Shown: piece after piece, positions 1 through 6,225 of the stretch
How positions within the stretch are numbered: position 1 is the first letter of the stretch
How the letters are laid out: every line of letters starts with the position of its first letter
Assembly (NCBI GenBank): GCA_964502735.1
Contig: CAZCYD010000081.1
Span: forward strand, 1 to 10,122
Length of the DNA stretch: 10,122 nucleotides
Source of the DNA: JACKAN01 sp964502735
Lineage (GTDB): Bacteria; Bdellovibrionota; Bdellovibrionia; Bdellovibrionales; UBA1609
Reading direction: 5' to 3'
Notes under the pieces: model-generated
Database searches by the model: none
What the model was told of the DNA's origin: nothing
The model's input: the letters and a program-made list of their open reading frames with translations, nothing else
Program-made: the position numbers and the translations under genes

Positions 1-168
1 GAAACAAAAGAAGAAGAGAAACGCGAACCCCTTAGCCCTGCCGCGCAGTCAAAGCTTATACATACTCTATGCATTCTACTCAACTTGTACACATTTTTGA
101 CAGGCCTATCTTGTTTACAAGTCTTATTTAAAAAGGCTTTTAGATCGGTTACATTGAACTCTTTGTAA
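1..168 (+). CDS. Possible C-terminal end of an upstream gene (partial, doubtful)
   Basis: Frame 1 is open from the left edge to a TAA at 166-168 (55 codons). It begins with a charged E/K-rich stretch, then a hydrophobic segment (about residues 20-45) and a basic end. Frame 2 is also open, to 100, and the reading overlaps the inverted repeats described upstream of the next gene, so it may be chance. I recognise no family. If real, it is the tail of a protein whose body lies outside the window. Confidence 0.22.
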   Translation, partial: ETKEEEKREPLSPAAQSKLIHTLCILLNLYTFLTGLSCLQVLFKKAFRSVTLNSL

Positions 169-243
169 AGGCCTCCATTACAACTGCAGTCAATTACACT
201 TGTAAGAAATACGAACCGTATTGGAATTACCTTGTATTATAAT
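83..243 (+). promoter_or_regulatory. Cluster of TTGTA/TTACAA half-sites with a TATAAT box
   Basis: The leader of the DUF2145-like gene carries repeated TTGTA-type half-sites. They are TTGTACA (85-91), CTTGT-TT-ACAAG (110-121, perfect inverted repeat), TTGTAA (163-168) facing TTACAA (178-183), TTACA-CT-TGTAA (194-205, perfect inverted repeat) and CTTGTA (231-236). The last abuts a perfect TATAAT at 238-243, 37 bp before the ATG. I see no convincing -35 box at 16-18 bp, which could mean an activator-dependent promoter. The arrangement suggests repeated binding of a dimeric regulator, but the regulator is unknown and an AT-rich leader will produce some of these by chance. Confidence 0.4.
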
Positions 244-279
244 CATCGCAAGATGGTATAACTTAAAGGAGTAAAAAAT

Positions 280-1323
280 ATGAAAATTAGTTTAGCTCTT
301 ATCCTATTCCTGTTTGGATGGGTGAATGTATCGAGCGCCCAGGAGAAATCGGTTGAAGAATTGTTAAGAGGTGCAGCAATGGGGCGTGCCGTGCTCAGTG
401 AGATCGAAACTTACGAAAATAATCACCGCGAAAAAACTGGAAAAGATCTAAAAGTAGTCTTGTTGGCCCGCCCATCCTTAAAAGTCAAGAACGTTAAATT
501 ACTTAAAGATTCTGACAAAAATGGAGAAATTATAAATTATGATCAAATAATTAAAGGCGAGTCCTTCAATTACGGAATCGATACAGACCAAAGTATTTCA
601 GTCCGGCAGAAGTTAATGGCTAATGCCGAGAGTCTTCCATCCGATATGCCAACCTATAATCACATGGGCTTTGCAATTAAAACCCGGGGTCAATGGCGCG
701 TTTATCACATGTTACCAGTCGAAAGAAATGGTAAAGTGACTCCTACTATACTTAGCGGCGGTATAGGTTGGTTCTTTGCCAATCATGCTGATTTTGATAC
801 TGTTCAGATAACCTTCCTCCCAGAAGAAATACAAGACCGAATTGCAGACGCTGTTTTGTATACTCACTCCCCCTTTGTTCAAAGCCGTTTAGGTGCAGAT
901 ACCTATAGGGTGTATTCTTCTTATAAAACACAAACGGAAAGCTCTCGATCAATAAACGCTTTCAGTTGGATATTGGAGATTTTGGCATATGCGATTTCTG
1001 AAGATGAGATGAGTTCTCGCGAAGAGGCCATTTCTTTTCTCCTTTCAACTGGTTATGAAGGAACAAGGCTTCTATCTAACGGAAGAGTTTTAGCTGAGAT
1101 CTCTATGGCATCAACTTCAATACTTAAGACTTTATTTGTGCCAGAACTTTTGCGAGTTAATACCAAGGAGCAACCCTATGCTCATTTTGGCATGGTTGAA
1201 GTGCATACATTTCTTTCAGTTAACAATTACCTAGATTCTCTATTAGCAGATAGAATGACTCGAGTAGAATTAGAAGTGCCACTATTACAGATCCTAGGAG
1301 AAAGCGACTCTAAGGTGCAATAA
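280..1323 (+). CDS. Secreted DUF2145-like protein, possible pseudoenzyme
   Basis: A 347-aa protein with a Sec signal peptide: Lys at 2, a hydrophobic core at 4-18, and a likely cut after VSSA at 20. It should act in the periplasm or outside the cell. The ATG has an AAAGGAG 8 nt upstream. The middle resembles DUF2145 proteins: N-H-M-G-F-A at 127-132 matches their T-H-x-G-F-A block, the W-F-F-A-N region (164-168) matches their D-F-F-x-G block, and the YRVYSSY stretch (209-215) precedes the segment where the family usually has N-C-T-E-H. Here the aligned positions are N226-A227, so the Cys that I would expect to be catalytic (a permuted papain-like His...Cys order, by inference) is absent. The family assignment is from memory of the family pattern. 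Reading past the stop, the frame continues for 15 more codons with a repeat of the C-terminal motif. It appears monocistronic. Confidence 0.7.
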   Translation: MKISLALILFLFGWVNVSSAQEKSVEELLRGAAMGRAVLSEIETYENNHREKTGKDLKVVLLARPSLKVKNVKLLKDSDKNGEIINYDQIIKGESFNYGIDTDQSISVRQKLMANAESLPSDMPTYNHMGFAIKTRGQWRVYHMLPVERNGKVTPTILSGGIGWFFANHADFDTVQITFLPEEIQDRIADAVLYTHSPFVQSRLGADTYRVYSSYKTQTESSRSINAFSWILEILAYAISEDEMSSREEAISFLLSTGYEGTRLLSNGRVLAEISMASTSILKTLFVPELLRVNTKEQPYAHFGMVEVHTFLSVNNYLDSLLADRMTRVELEVPLLQILGESDSKVQ

Positions 1324-1401
1324 ATTGACGAAGTAAAACTGAGAGTTCCACTTTTAGTACGTGTGTATTAGATGCATTGGCAACTAAAGAATTGTTTAAC
1401 A

Positions 1402-1429
1402 AAGAGGTGCAGACTTCTCTGTGCCTCTT
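1402..1429 (+). terminator. Weak hairpin, possible terminator of the DUF2145-like gene
   Basis: AAGAGG (1402-1407) and CA (1410-1411) pair with TG (1422-1423) and CCTCTT (1424-1429), giving an 8-bp stem with a 2-nt bulge and a 10-nt loop. The following bases are GTTATGATGATTTG, a poor U-tract. A short inverted repeat TTGTT-T-AACAA (1392-1402) runs into its 5' arm and recalls the half-sites upstream of the gene. Confidence 0.3.
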
Positions 1430-1483
1430 GTTATGATGATTTGAAAATTCCTAAGTAGGATAATCTTCCAATAATTAACTGTA

Positions 1484-1738
1484 TTAATAGAGCGATAATG
1501 TTTCCCAATGATTAAATGCATTCTCTAAATACTGCATATCAGTGCTTGCTAGTGCATTTGAAGAGTAAAATGATCTCCAGTTTGAAATTTTTGATTTCAT
1601 ATTTTCGTAAATTGATCTTGCATCCTCAGATGACAAATCAAATGCTTCTGATCCTGAAACTAAATTTTCAATACTGAATACTCTGCCCTTTTTTCCAAAT
1701 GGCATATACTCTTTTCTTCGTATATCGCCTAAAGACCG
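1484..1738 (-). pseudogene. C-terminal remnant of a HipA-type toxin kinase
   Basis: Minus-strand reading is open from about 1738 to TAA at 1484-1486 (84 codons; an internal ATG at 1705 gives 73 aa). The pattern K-G-R-V-F-S-I-E-N-L, then A-F-x-L-S-x-E-D-A-R-S-I, then I-S-N-W-R-S-F-Y, then a short helix ending in A-F-N-H, matches the last helical part of HipA-like Ser/Thr kinases: 'inGk..nft..dL', 'fgl...eA..ii', 'v..Wr..a' and 'gls..ei..i...F'. The kinase core and its catalytic Asp motifs are absent. An in-frame TAG (+ strand 1739-1741) closes the frame at the junction with the next module, and no hipB-like antitoxin is nearby. No Shine-Dalgarno precedes the internal ATG. I read it as a dead fragment left by an insertion or deletion; a short expressed protein is less likely. 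Confidence 0.58.
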
Positions 1739-1764
1739 CTATAAAAAGGCATTTGGAGGAGGGG
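1717..1764 (+). promoter_or_regulatory. Putative promoter and RBS for the 67-aa gene
   Basis: TATAAA at 1740-1745 has a TTCGTA (3 of 6 matches to TTGACA) at 1717-1722 with a 17-bp spacer. A start near 1752 would leave a very short leader, immediately followed by the strong GGAGGAGGGG at 1755-1764, 5 nt before the ATG. The -10 box sits on the end of the hipA remnant, so the module may bring its own promoter. Confidence 0.35.
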
Positions 1765-1769
1765 CGCAG

Positions 1770-1973
1770 ATGAAGAATGGTTCATTCGCTAAAACAGCGA
1801 ATTATCACGACGAAAAGATGCAGCAGGCTAAGAATAAGCTTTTGTCGAAGGCGTTGGACAGCTTGGCGGAAATTCTTGGAATAGAGTTCGGCAGCATCAC
1901 CGTTCACTTTCATAAAGGTCGGTGGAGTCCACGAATTGAAATTCAAAAGAATGTCGTAAGGGAAATTGAATAG
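1770..1973 (+). CDS. Small DUF2292-like protein
   Basis: A 67-aa soluble protein. Residues 1-35 are polar and helical with many Lys (Q-Q-A-K-N-K-L-L-S-K-A-L). Residues 36-60 form a probable beta hairpin: G-I-E-F-G-S-I-T-V (37-45), then H-F-H-K-G-R-W (46-52), then R-I-E-I (55-58). The block 'GIxFGSIxVxxHxGRxxxIE' is what I know from the small DUF2292 (YezD-like) proteins, whose function is not established. The start is supported by a strong GGAGG-type site. The gene lies 150 bp upstream of the sigma-like regulator on the same strand and is separated from it by the structured leader, so the two are probably cotranscribed. It could be a small nucleic-acid-binding or partner protein; that is inference from size and context. 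Confidence 0.6.
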   Translation: MKNGSFAKTANYHDEKMQQAKNKLLSKALDSLAEILGIEFGSITVHFHKGRWSPRIEIQKNVVREIE

Positions 1974-1985
1974 TATTTTTTAAAA

Positions 1986-2116
1986 GCCCTACCCAATACA
2001 ACGGGCGGCAAATGGAAAGCTTGGGGCCAGCACGACCATACGAGATGGATGCTACCCCGTGGAGTTGGCACTTTATGCCGAGATAAGGAATCGGCCGCGC
2101 AACTTCCGAAAGGAGT
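1986..2116 (+). ncRNA. Structured 5' leader of the sigma-like gene, candidate riboregulator
   Basis: The 150-nt gap before the sigma-like gene folds on paper into consecutive elements. GCCC (1986-1989) faces GGGC (2003-2006). A long irregular hairpin pairs GGGG 2023-2026 with CCCC 2055-2058, AGCA 2029-2032 with TGCT 2050-2053, and CCAT 2036-2039 with ATGG 2045-2048, with a 5-nt loop. A three-way junction closed by GTTG 2064-2067 with CAAC 2100-2103 holds GCA/TGC (2068-2070, 2076-2078) and CGA/TCG (2079-2081, 2091-2093). Last, TTCC-GAAA-GGAG (2104-2115) has a GNRA tetraloop, and its loop and 3' arm are the Shine-Dalgarno AAAGGAG (2109-2115). The CCCG at 2117-2120 could also pair with CGGG at 2002-2005. 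It matches no riboswitch consensus I can recall (c-di-GMP-I, cobalamin, TPP, glycine, fluoride and SAH were considered). No ligand is assigned. Confidence 0.5.
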
Positions 2117-2123
2117 CCCGGAT

Positions 2124-2618
2124 ATGGGCTCTGTACAACCAACAAACAAGAATGAAACTCCGTGGCTGAATCGTCATAATTGTCCCCTGAGGGACGAAGA
2201 CCTAATTAATGTCACCAAATCCTGGGACCGCAATCAGTGGGAAAGTTATCTAACTTCTCTCGAAATTCGATTGTCCGAAACACTCCTTTCGGAGAACGAA
2301 TTTCAAAGGGCCCTTGATCAACAAACGGAAAGTATTTTTACACTGACATGTCGGCCATGCACACCGGAGGATTCATCCAGTGTCTGGGGTGCGATGCGAA
2401 TACTTACGCCTCGACAGCGCGAAGTCATACACCTGACTTATTGGCGAAACTGCAGCGAGAGGGAAATTTCAGGAATGCTTGGAATAAGTCGAGCGACGGT
2501 TCGGACGCTTCATAAGCGCGGGTTGAGGAAACTTATGAAGCACTTGCAGGTCCGAGGGCCAATTAATTCATCGAAGACAAGGCCCGCTACAAAATGCGGG
2601 CGTTCTAGCGGGAAATAG
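2124..2618 (+). CDS. Sigma-70 region-4-like DNA-binding regulator
   Basis: A 164-aa protein started at 2124 because AAAGGAG (2109-2115) lies 8 nt upstream. The in-frame ATG at 2049 lies inside an RNA hairpin and has no such site. Residues 94-141 form a sigma-70 region-4/LuxR-like helix-turn-helix: L-T-P-R-Q-R-E-V-I-H-L-T-Y-W, then S-E-R-E-I-S-G-M-L-G-I-S-R-A-T-V-R, then R-G-L-R-K-L. The N-terminal 70 residues are helical (W-D-R-N-Q-W-E-S-Y-L-T-S-L-E) and show no region 2.3-2.4 for -10 recognition, so it may act as a transcription regulator or partial sigma rather than a full sigma factor. The tail is basic. It forms a module with the DUF2292-like gene and is visibly more GC-rich (about 52% in one counted line) than the genes after it, which suggests transfer. 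Confidence 0.72.
   Translation: MGSVQPTNKNETPWLNRHNCPLRDEDLINVTKSWDRNQWESYLTSLEIRLSETLLSENEFQRALDQQTESIFTLTCRPCTPEDSSSVWGAMRILTPRQREVIHLTYWRNCSEREISGMLGISRATVRTLHKRGLRKLMKHLQVRGPINSSKTRPATKCGRSSGK
2582..2612 (+). terminator. GC-rich hairpin at the 3' end of the sigma-like gene
   Basis: GCCCGC (2582-2587) and GCGGGC (2596-2601) form a perfect 6-bp stem with an 8-nt loop inside the last codons. A second GCGGG at 2608-2612 can compete for the same 5' arm. No T-run follows, so intrinsic termination is uncertain; it may stabilise the mRNA end. Confidence 0.35.
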
Positions 2619-2656
2619 AGCAATAATTAAGTGCTTTAGTTTTCAATTGGTTGTTA

Positions 2657-2666
2657 AGCGTACGCT
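2657..2666. repeat. 10-bp perfect palindrome AGCGTACGCT
   Basis: AGCGTACGCT reads the same on both strands and lies in the 131-bp gap between the sigma-like gene and tldD. The gap otherwise shows only a 26-codon minus-strand open stretch ending at 2654 that may be chance. It could be an operator, but it has no second copy in the window that I saw. Confidence 0.25.
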
Positions 2667-2749
2667 AGGCCCTTGAATTTATTACCTTTCTCTCTCAAAG
2701 ATTCGACAAAATCTGTCTTAGTTATTAAATTACATCATACGGAGGATTC

Positions 2750-4111
2750 ATGAGTTATCTCTCAAAGCTAGAAGCTGACCTATCGGATTTAAACCTAAAT
2801 TGTGATTATTGGGACGTACGAATTGAAGACACTTTTGAAACCTCAATCGATATGGTTGATGGTGAAGTCGTAACTTGTACGGCAAGCCCATCTTTGGGAG
2901 CTTTTCTAAGAGTGCTAAAAGATGGATTTTGGTTTTATGAAGCGACAACCGATCTCACAAAGCTTGTTTCAACTCTAGAAGCATTATCAAAACTAACTCC
3001 AAGCCAAGGTTCTAAGTCACCTTTTAATCCTCAGAAACAAAACCCCTATGTAGCAGTCAAATACACAAAAGATAGATTTAGCGGCGTTTCTTTGGAAGAA
3101 AAACTAAATCTCAGCAAACATTACTCAGATATCTTCATGCAAAATAAGAAAATGGCATCCACCAATATACGCTATAGAGACGTTTATAAAGTTAAGTCAT
3201 TTTTAAGCAGCCTTGGTACCAAGTACGAATTTGATTTTAATCAAGGTGGATTTCTTTGCTGGTACACCCTCAAAGACCAAGGCCAGCTATTTGAAGACAT
3301 GTATCGCCTATATGGATCCAATTTTTCTCAAATGAAAGACAAAGATGAAGAGATCAGGAAAGCTACAGGAGAAAGCGAAAGGTTTTTAAAAGCCCCGGCT
3401 ATAAAGCCCGGTAAGTACAGAGTACTCCTTGATCCTGAAGTAGCGGGTGTTTTTACCCATGAATCTTTTGGCCATAAATCAGAAGCTGACTTTATGTTGG
3501 GGAATGAAGAGGCTCTTAAGGAATGGACTTTAGGTAAAAAAATCGCGTCTGATTGCTTAACGATTGTTGATTACGGCGGGCATGAAGGAACATCAGGGTA
3601 CTGTCCTATTGATGACGACGGTGTGCCTGCAAAGAAAAATTATTTAATTAAGAATGGCGTTCTAACCGGAAGACTACACAGCACAGACACCGCCGGGGCA
3701 TTGAATGAATCACCAACAGGAAATTCTAGAGCCATGAACTTTGAGTTTGAGCCGATTGTTAGAATGACCTCAACATACATCGAACCAGGTACTGAATCCA
3801 TCGAAAGTATTTTAAAGCGATCTGAAGGGGCCTTGTTGGTTGAAGGCGTGAAACATGGCAGTGGACTAAGCACATTTACAATCGCTCCTACAAAGGGATA
3901 CTTCATTGACAAAAACGGCAATAAAGAACCCGTTAGACTCGCAGTACTTTCAGGTTCCGTGTTTGAAACACTAAAGAATGTCGAGGCTGTTTCAAAAGAA
4001 TTCCATCTACATAGTTCAGCAATTGGCGGCTGTGGAAAAATGGAACAGTGGCCTCTTCCGGTAGCTGATGGTGGACCCTATGTTCTCATTAAAGAAATGC
4101 AGGTGAGCTAA
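2750..4111 (+). CDS. tldD: TldD-family metalloprotease, zinc-bearing subunit
   Basis: A 453-aa cytosolic protein. GGAGG (2741-2745) lies 4 nt before the ATG. The zinc signature H-E-x-x-x-H is H237-E238-S-F-G-H242, followed by K-S-E-A-D, and the C-terminal block G-G-C-G-K supplies Cys428, the place of the third metal ligand in TldD. Other family blocks are the G-G-H-E-G-T region (276-281), K-N-G-V-L-T-G (301-307) and G-N-S-R-A (324-328). In E. coli TldD (481 aa) pairs with TldE/PmbA to degrade unfolded peptides through a narrow chamber; known substrates are the microcin B17 leader and CcdA. The next gene overlaps this one by 1 nt and supplies the partner. No RiPP precursor is visible nearby, so a general peptide-degrading role is more likely. 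HESFGH differs from the HEAxGH that I know from E. coli, so this is a divergent branch. Confidence 0.92.
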   Translation: MSYLSKLEADLSDLNLNCDYWDVRIEDTFETSIDMVDGEVVTCTASPSLGAFLRVLKDGFWFYEATTDLTKLVSTLEALSKLTPSQGSKSPFNPQKQNPYVAVKYTKDRFSGVSLEEKLNLSKHYSDIFMQNKKMASTNIRYRDVYKVKSFLSSLGTKYEFDFNQGGFLCWYTLKDQGQLFEDMYRLYGSNFSQMKDKDEEIRKATGESERFLKAPAIKPGKYRVLLDPEVAGVFTHESFGHKSEADFMLGNEEALKEWTLGKKIASDCLTIVDYGGHEGTSGYCPIDDDGVPAKKNYLIKNGVLTGRLHSTDTAGALNESPTGNSRAMNFEFEPIVRMTSTYIEPGTESIESILKRSEGALLVEGVKHGSGLSTFTIAPTKGYFIDKNGNKEPVRLAVLSGSVFETLKNVEAVSKEFHLHSSAIGGCGKMEQWPLPVADGGPYVLIKEMQVS

Positions 4112-5331
4112 TGAATTACGATTTATTATCCATTCACGAGAAAGTAACAACGGTAAAAGCCGAAGCTTCAAAGATTCATGCACGGAAGAACTTAGAAATT
4201 GAACGCTTCGGGGTTAGGCGCTTTGAAAACAACATGGTTTATCAAACCTCAAGACTAGGTTCAGCCACTTTTGATCGCTTAATTGCCGATACGAGAGAGT
4301 GGGGCGGACCCGGAACAAAGCACGATTTTGGATTTGCTCCGGCAAAATCAGAATCTCGAAAAGGCGCTACCGTTGATCAAAATGTTCTTTTGCAATTCGA
4401 AGAGAGTTTAAAAAATCTAAGAGAAAGTTTCCCCGATTTTGTTTTTAATGGCAAAATTTCAGTCAACTCAACTCACACGTCGCTTACTTCGGATTATGGA
4501 CTTGATCTTCATACTAAAGGAGACGTCTGCGAGTGGTATTTCATGTACCAACGTAAAGACTCTGGAAACGTTTTAGATGGATATTTCGGAGAATTATCGG
4601 CGACACCAAATATCGAAGCCGCTATTAAAGAACATTCAAAATATCTCAAGGTTCAGCGAAACGAAGTAAAACTTCAATCGACTCGAATGCCGGTTATTTT
4701 TGTGGAACCATTAGAGCCTATTGAGAAACTCACAGAAAGCCTTCATATCAATAAATATGAAGAGGGAGCTGGTATCTACAGCGGTAAACTTGGAGAAAAG
4801 TTATTTCATGACAAGATAACACTTGTAGATTCAAGCTTTGATCCGGTAAGGGGCCAAGTTCAATTTTTTGATGGCGAAGGTACGGTGAGAACTAGGGACG
4901 AATTACCTTTAATTGAAAAAGGTCAGTTTTTAGGTCTGATCAGTGATTTGCGATTCGGTAAGAAATACGGAAGACCAAGTACCGGTAACGGTACAAGAGT
5001 CTATAATCGAGGAGTTAATTTAGCTCCACGCTCGTTAAGATTTGCTCCGGGTTCTAAACCATGGCGAGAAATCATTAAGAGTTTCGATCGATGTTTAGTT
5101 GCAATGGTCGCTGCCGGTGGCGACAGCAATGATTTAGGAGAGTTTTCGACTCCCGTTCAGATTGGTTATGTATTTGAAAAGGGTGAAATTGTCGGCCGCG
5201 CCCCTCAGTTGACTGTTAAAACTTCAGTTTCGGACTACTTGGGAAAGTCGCTTATTGATGTTTCTTCTGATGGATTTCAGCCTGATTCGGCTTCGGCTTG
5301 TGTGATTTCTGAGATGGAAGTGATAATTTAA
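4111..5331 (+). CDS. TldE/PmbA-family partner subunit of the metalloprotease
   Basis: A 406-aa protein whose ATG shares its A with the TAA of tldD (TAATG) and uses AGGTGAG (4101-4107) inside the tldD end, so translation is coupled and subunits should be made in step. It has the TldD/PmbA fold blocks F-D-G-E-G-T (253-258), L-I-E-K-G-Q-F-L-G (267-275) and S-T-G-N-G-T-R (290-296), but no H-E-x-x-x-H and no matching C-terminal Cys. That fits the non-catalytic TldE role of the heterodimer, which shapes the substrate channel. It is shorter than E. coli PmbA (450 aa), but both termini look intact. Family names pmbA and tldE are interchangeable; I give no symbol because the pair is divergent. Confidence 0.88.
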   Translation: MNYDLLSIHEKVTTVKAEASKIHARKNLEIERFGVRRFENNMVYQTSRLGSATFDRLIADTREWGGPGTKHDFGFAPAKSESRKGATVDQNVLLQFEESLKNLRESFPDFVFNGKISVNSTHTSLTSDYGLDLHTKGDVCEWYFMYQRKDSGNVLDGYFGELSATPNIEAAIKEHSKYLKVQRNEVKLQSTRMPVIFVEPLEPIEKLTESLHINKYEEGAGIYSGKLGEKLFHDKITLVDSSFDPVRGQVQFFDGEGTVRTRDELPLIEKGQFLGLISDLRFGKKYGRPSTGNGTRVYNRGVNLAPRSLRFAPGSKPWREIIKSFDRCLVAMVAAGGDSNDLGEFSTPVQIGYVFEKGEIVGRAPQLTVKTSVSDYLGKSLIDVSSDGFQPDSASACVISEMEVII

Positions 5332-5348
5332 ATGTTCCTTCAAATTAT

Positions 5349-5390
5349 AGGCCCCTACAAAAATTCTGTTAAAACAGGCCTTTTCCTGTT
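5349..5390 (+). terminator. Competing hairpins between the tldD pair and the hydrolase gene
   Basis: AGGCC (5349-5353) can pair with GGCCT (5377-5381), which is followed by TTT and would end the tldD operon. Inside, CTGTT (5366-5370) pairs with AACAG (5373-5377). The same AACAGG (5373-5378) also pairs with CCTGTT (5385-5390) around a CCTTTT loop. The three pairings exclude one another, so this may be an attenuator or operator rather than a plain terminator. It ends 14 bp before the GGAGGA of the hydrolase. Confidence 0.4.
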
Positions 5391-5414
5391 ATATCGCTCT
5401 TTCCGGAGGACAGT

Positions 5415-6185
5415 ATGAAATCTCTTTTTTTCACCTTTTGTTTCTTAATTTCAACTATTTGTTTGGCTAGATACGATGAGGTCAAAATCAAAACGCCGGT
5501 TCAAACCGAAGTTTTAGTTATGAGACATTTACCAACGGTAACAGGCCACTCACCGGCAGTAATTGTAGCGTCGGGAAGAAGTTGCAATTCGAAGCGATGG
5601 GATTTTTTTTCCTCATTCGGAGACGCGGCTTCTGAATCAGGCCTTGCCGTGTTTCGATTCGAGTGGAGTTATTGTGATTTTCCGGAAGGCGACCCCAGAC
5701 GTGCACCATCAAAAGGTGGTGTTCGAGAAAAAGCTGAATATCAGGCGGTCCTAGAATTTGCTAAAAATCAGGCTACCGTTGATCCACGAAAAGTTTTTAT
5801 TGCTGGCAAGTCTATGGGAACCATGTTGGCTCACCAGGTTTTTATGGATAATTCTTCCGCGGGGCTTATGCTATTGACTCCAATTTGTTCCGAAGTCTAT
5901 GACCAAAACGATAAACCTCTTCCAGCTCCCATAAATATTGGTGAGGAAGTTTATCCTCTTTTAAAAACTGCCAAGTCGCCGGTCCTTTTCGTGGTCGGCG
6001 AAAAGGACGATGCCTGTGTCCTACAAAATCTTTATGATTTTCTAAAAGACTCGCACCGTAATATTAGCGTGGTGGTAGTTGGTGGGGGACATGGCTTCGA
6101 GCTAGAAGACCAAGTCTCTACGGTACGAAATCATGATGTAGCTGCAAAAGCAGCAATCAATTGGATGTTACTTAATTCAAAATAG
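5415..6185 (+). CDS. Exported alpha/beta hydrolase
   Basis: A 256-aa protein. GGAGGA (5405-5410) lies 4 nt before the ATG. Residues 1-18 are a signal peptide (K2, then a hydrophobic core) ending near C-L-A, so it is exported; cleavage may fall after Ala18. The nucleophile elbow is G-K-S133-M-G (131-135) after a beta strand (V-F-I-A), the acid is Asp198 or Asp199 in G-E-K-D-D-A, and the base is His226 in G-G-G-H-G-F. The triad therefore looks complete and in the usual order. The early S-G-R-S block (53-56) likely forms the oxyanion hole. The layout and length resemble the KANL3/TEX30-like hydrolases (dienelactone hydrolase-like fold). The substrate is unknown. Four Cys (56, 87, 158, 201) outside the signal could form disulfides in the periplasm. 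Confidence 0.85.
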   Translation: MKSLFFTFCFLISTICLARYDEVKIKTPVQTEVLVMRHLPTVTGHSPAVIVASGRSCNSKRWDFFSSFGDAASESGLAVFRFEWSYCDFPEGDPRRAPSKGGVREKAEYQAVLEFAKNQATVDPRKVFIAGKSMGTMLAHQVFMDNSSAGLMLLTPICSEVYDQNDKPLPAPINIGEEVYPLLKTAKSPVLFVVGEKDDACVLQNLYDFLKDSHRNISVVVVGGGHGFELEDQVSTVRNHDVAAKAAINWMLLNSK

Positions 6186-6225
6186 ATTCCTTTTTGTTCT
6201 GAGTAGCCAATGGTAATAATAATCA

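Noticed and set aside
1..60. tRNA-like T-arm on the minus strand (GGGGTTCGCG)
   Set aside because: The flanking arms do not pair and no cloverleaf can be drawn.
97..130. TTGACA at 97-102 as a -35 box
   Set aside because: No acceptable -10 lies 16-18 bp downstream.
2049..2123. Upstream in-frame ATG as the start of the sigma-like gene
   Set aside because: It lies within a hairpin arm and has no Shine-Dalgarno, whereas the ATG at 2124 has AAAGGAG at the right spacing.
1897..2149. Two overlapping minus-strand open frames opposite the structured leader
   Set aside because: They have no ribosome site, overlap each other and mirror the self-complementary RNA region. Their translations (rich in Pro, Ser, Leu) resemble no family.
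2654..2734. 26-codon minus-strand open stretch as a gene remnant
   Set aside because: Too short to separate from chance, with no start codon or ribosome site and no recognised family.
3640..3921. Minus-strand open frame of 93 codons inside tldD
   Set aside because: It is antisense to a strongly conserved region of tldD, including its N-G-V-L-T-G and G-N-S-R-A blocks, with no ribosome site.
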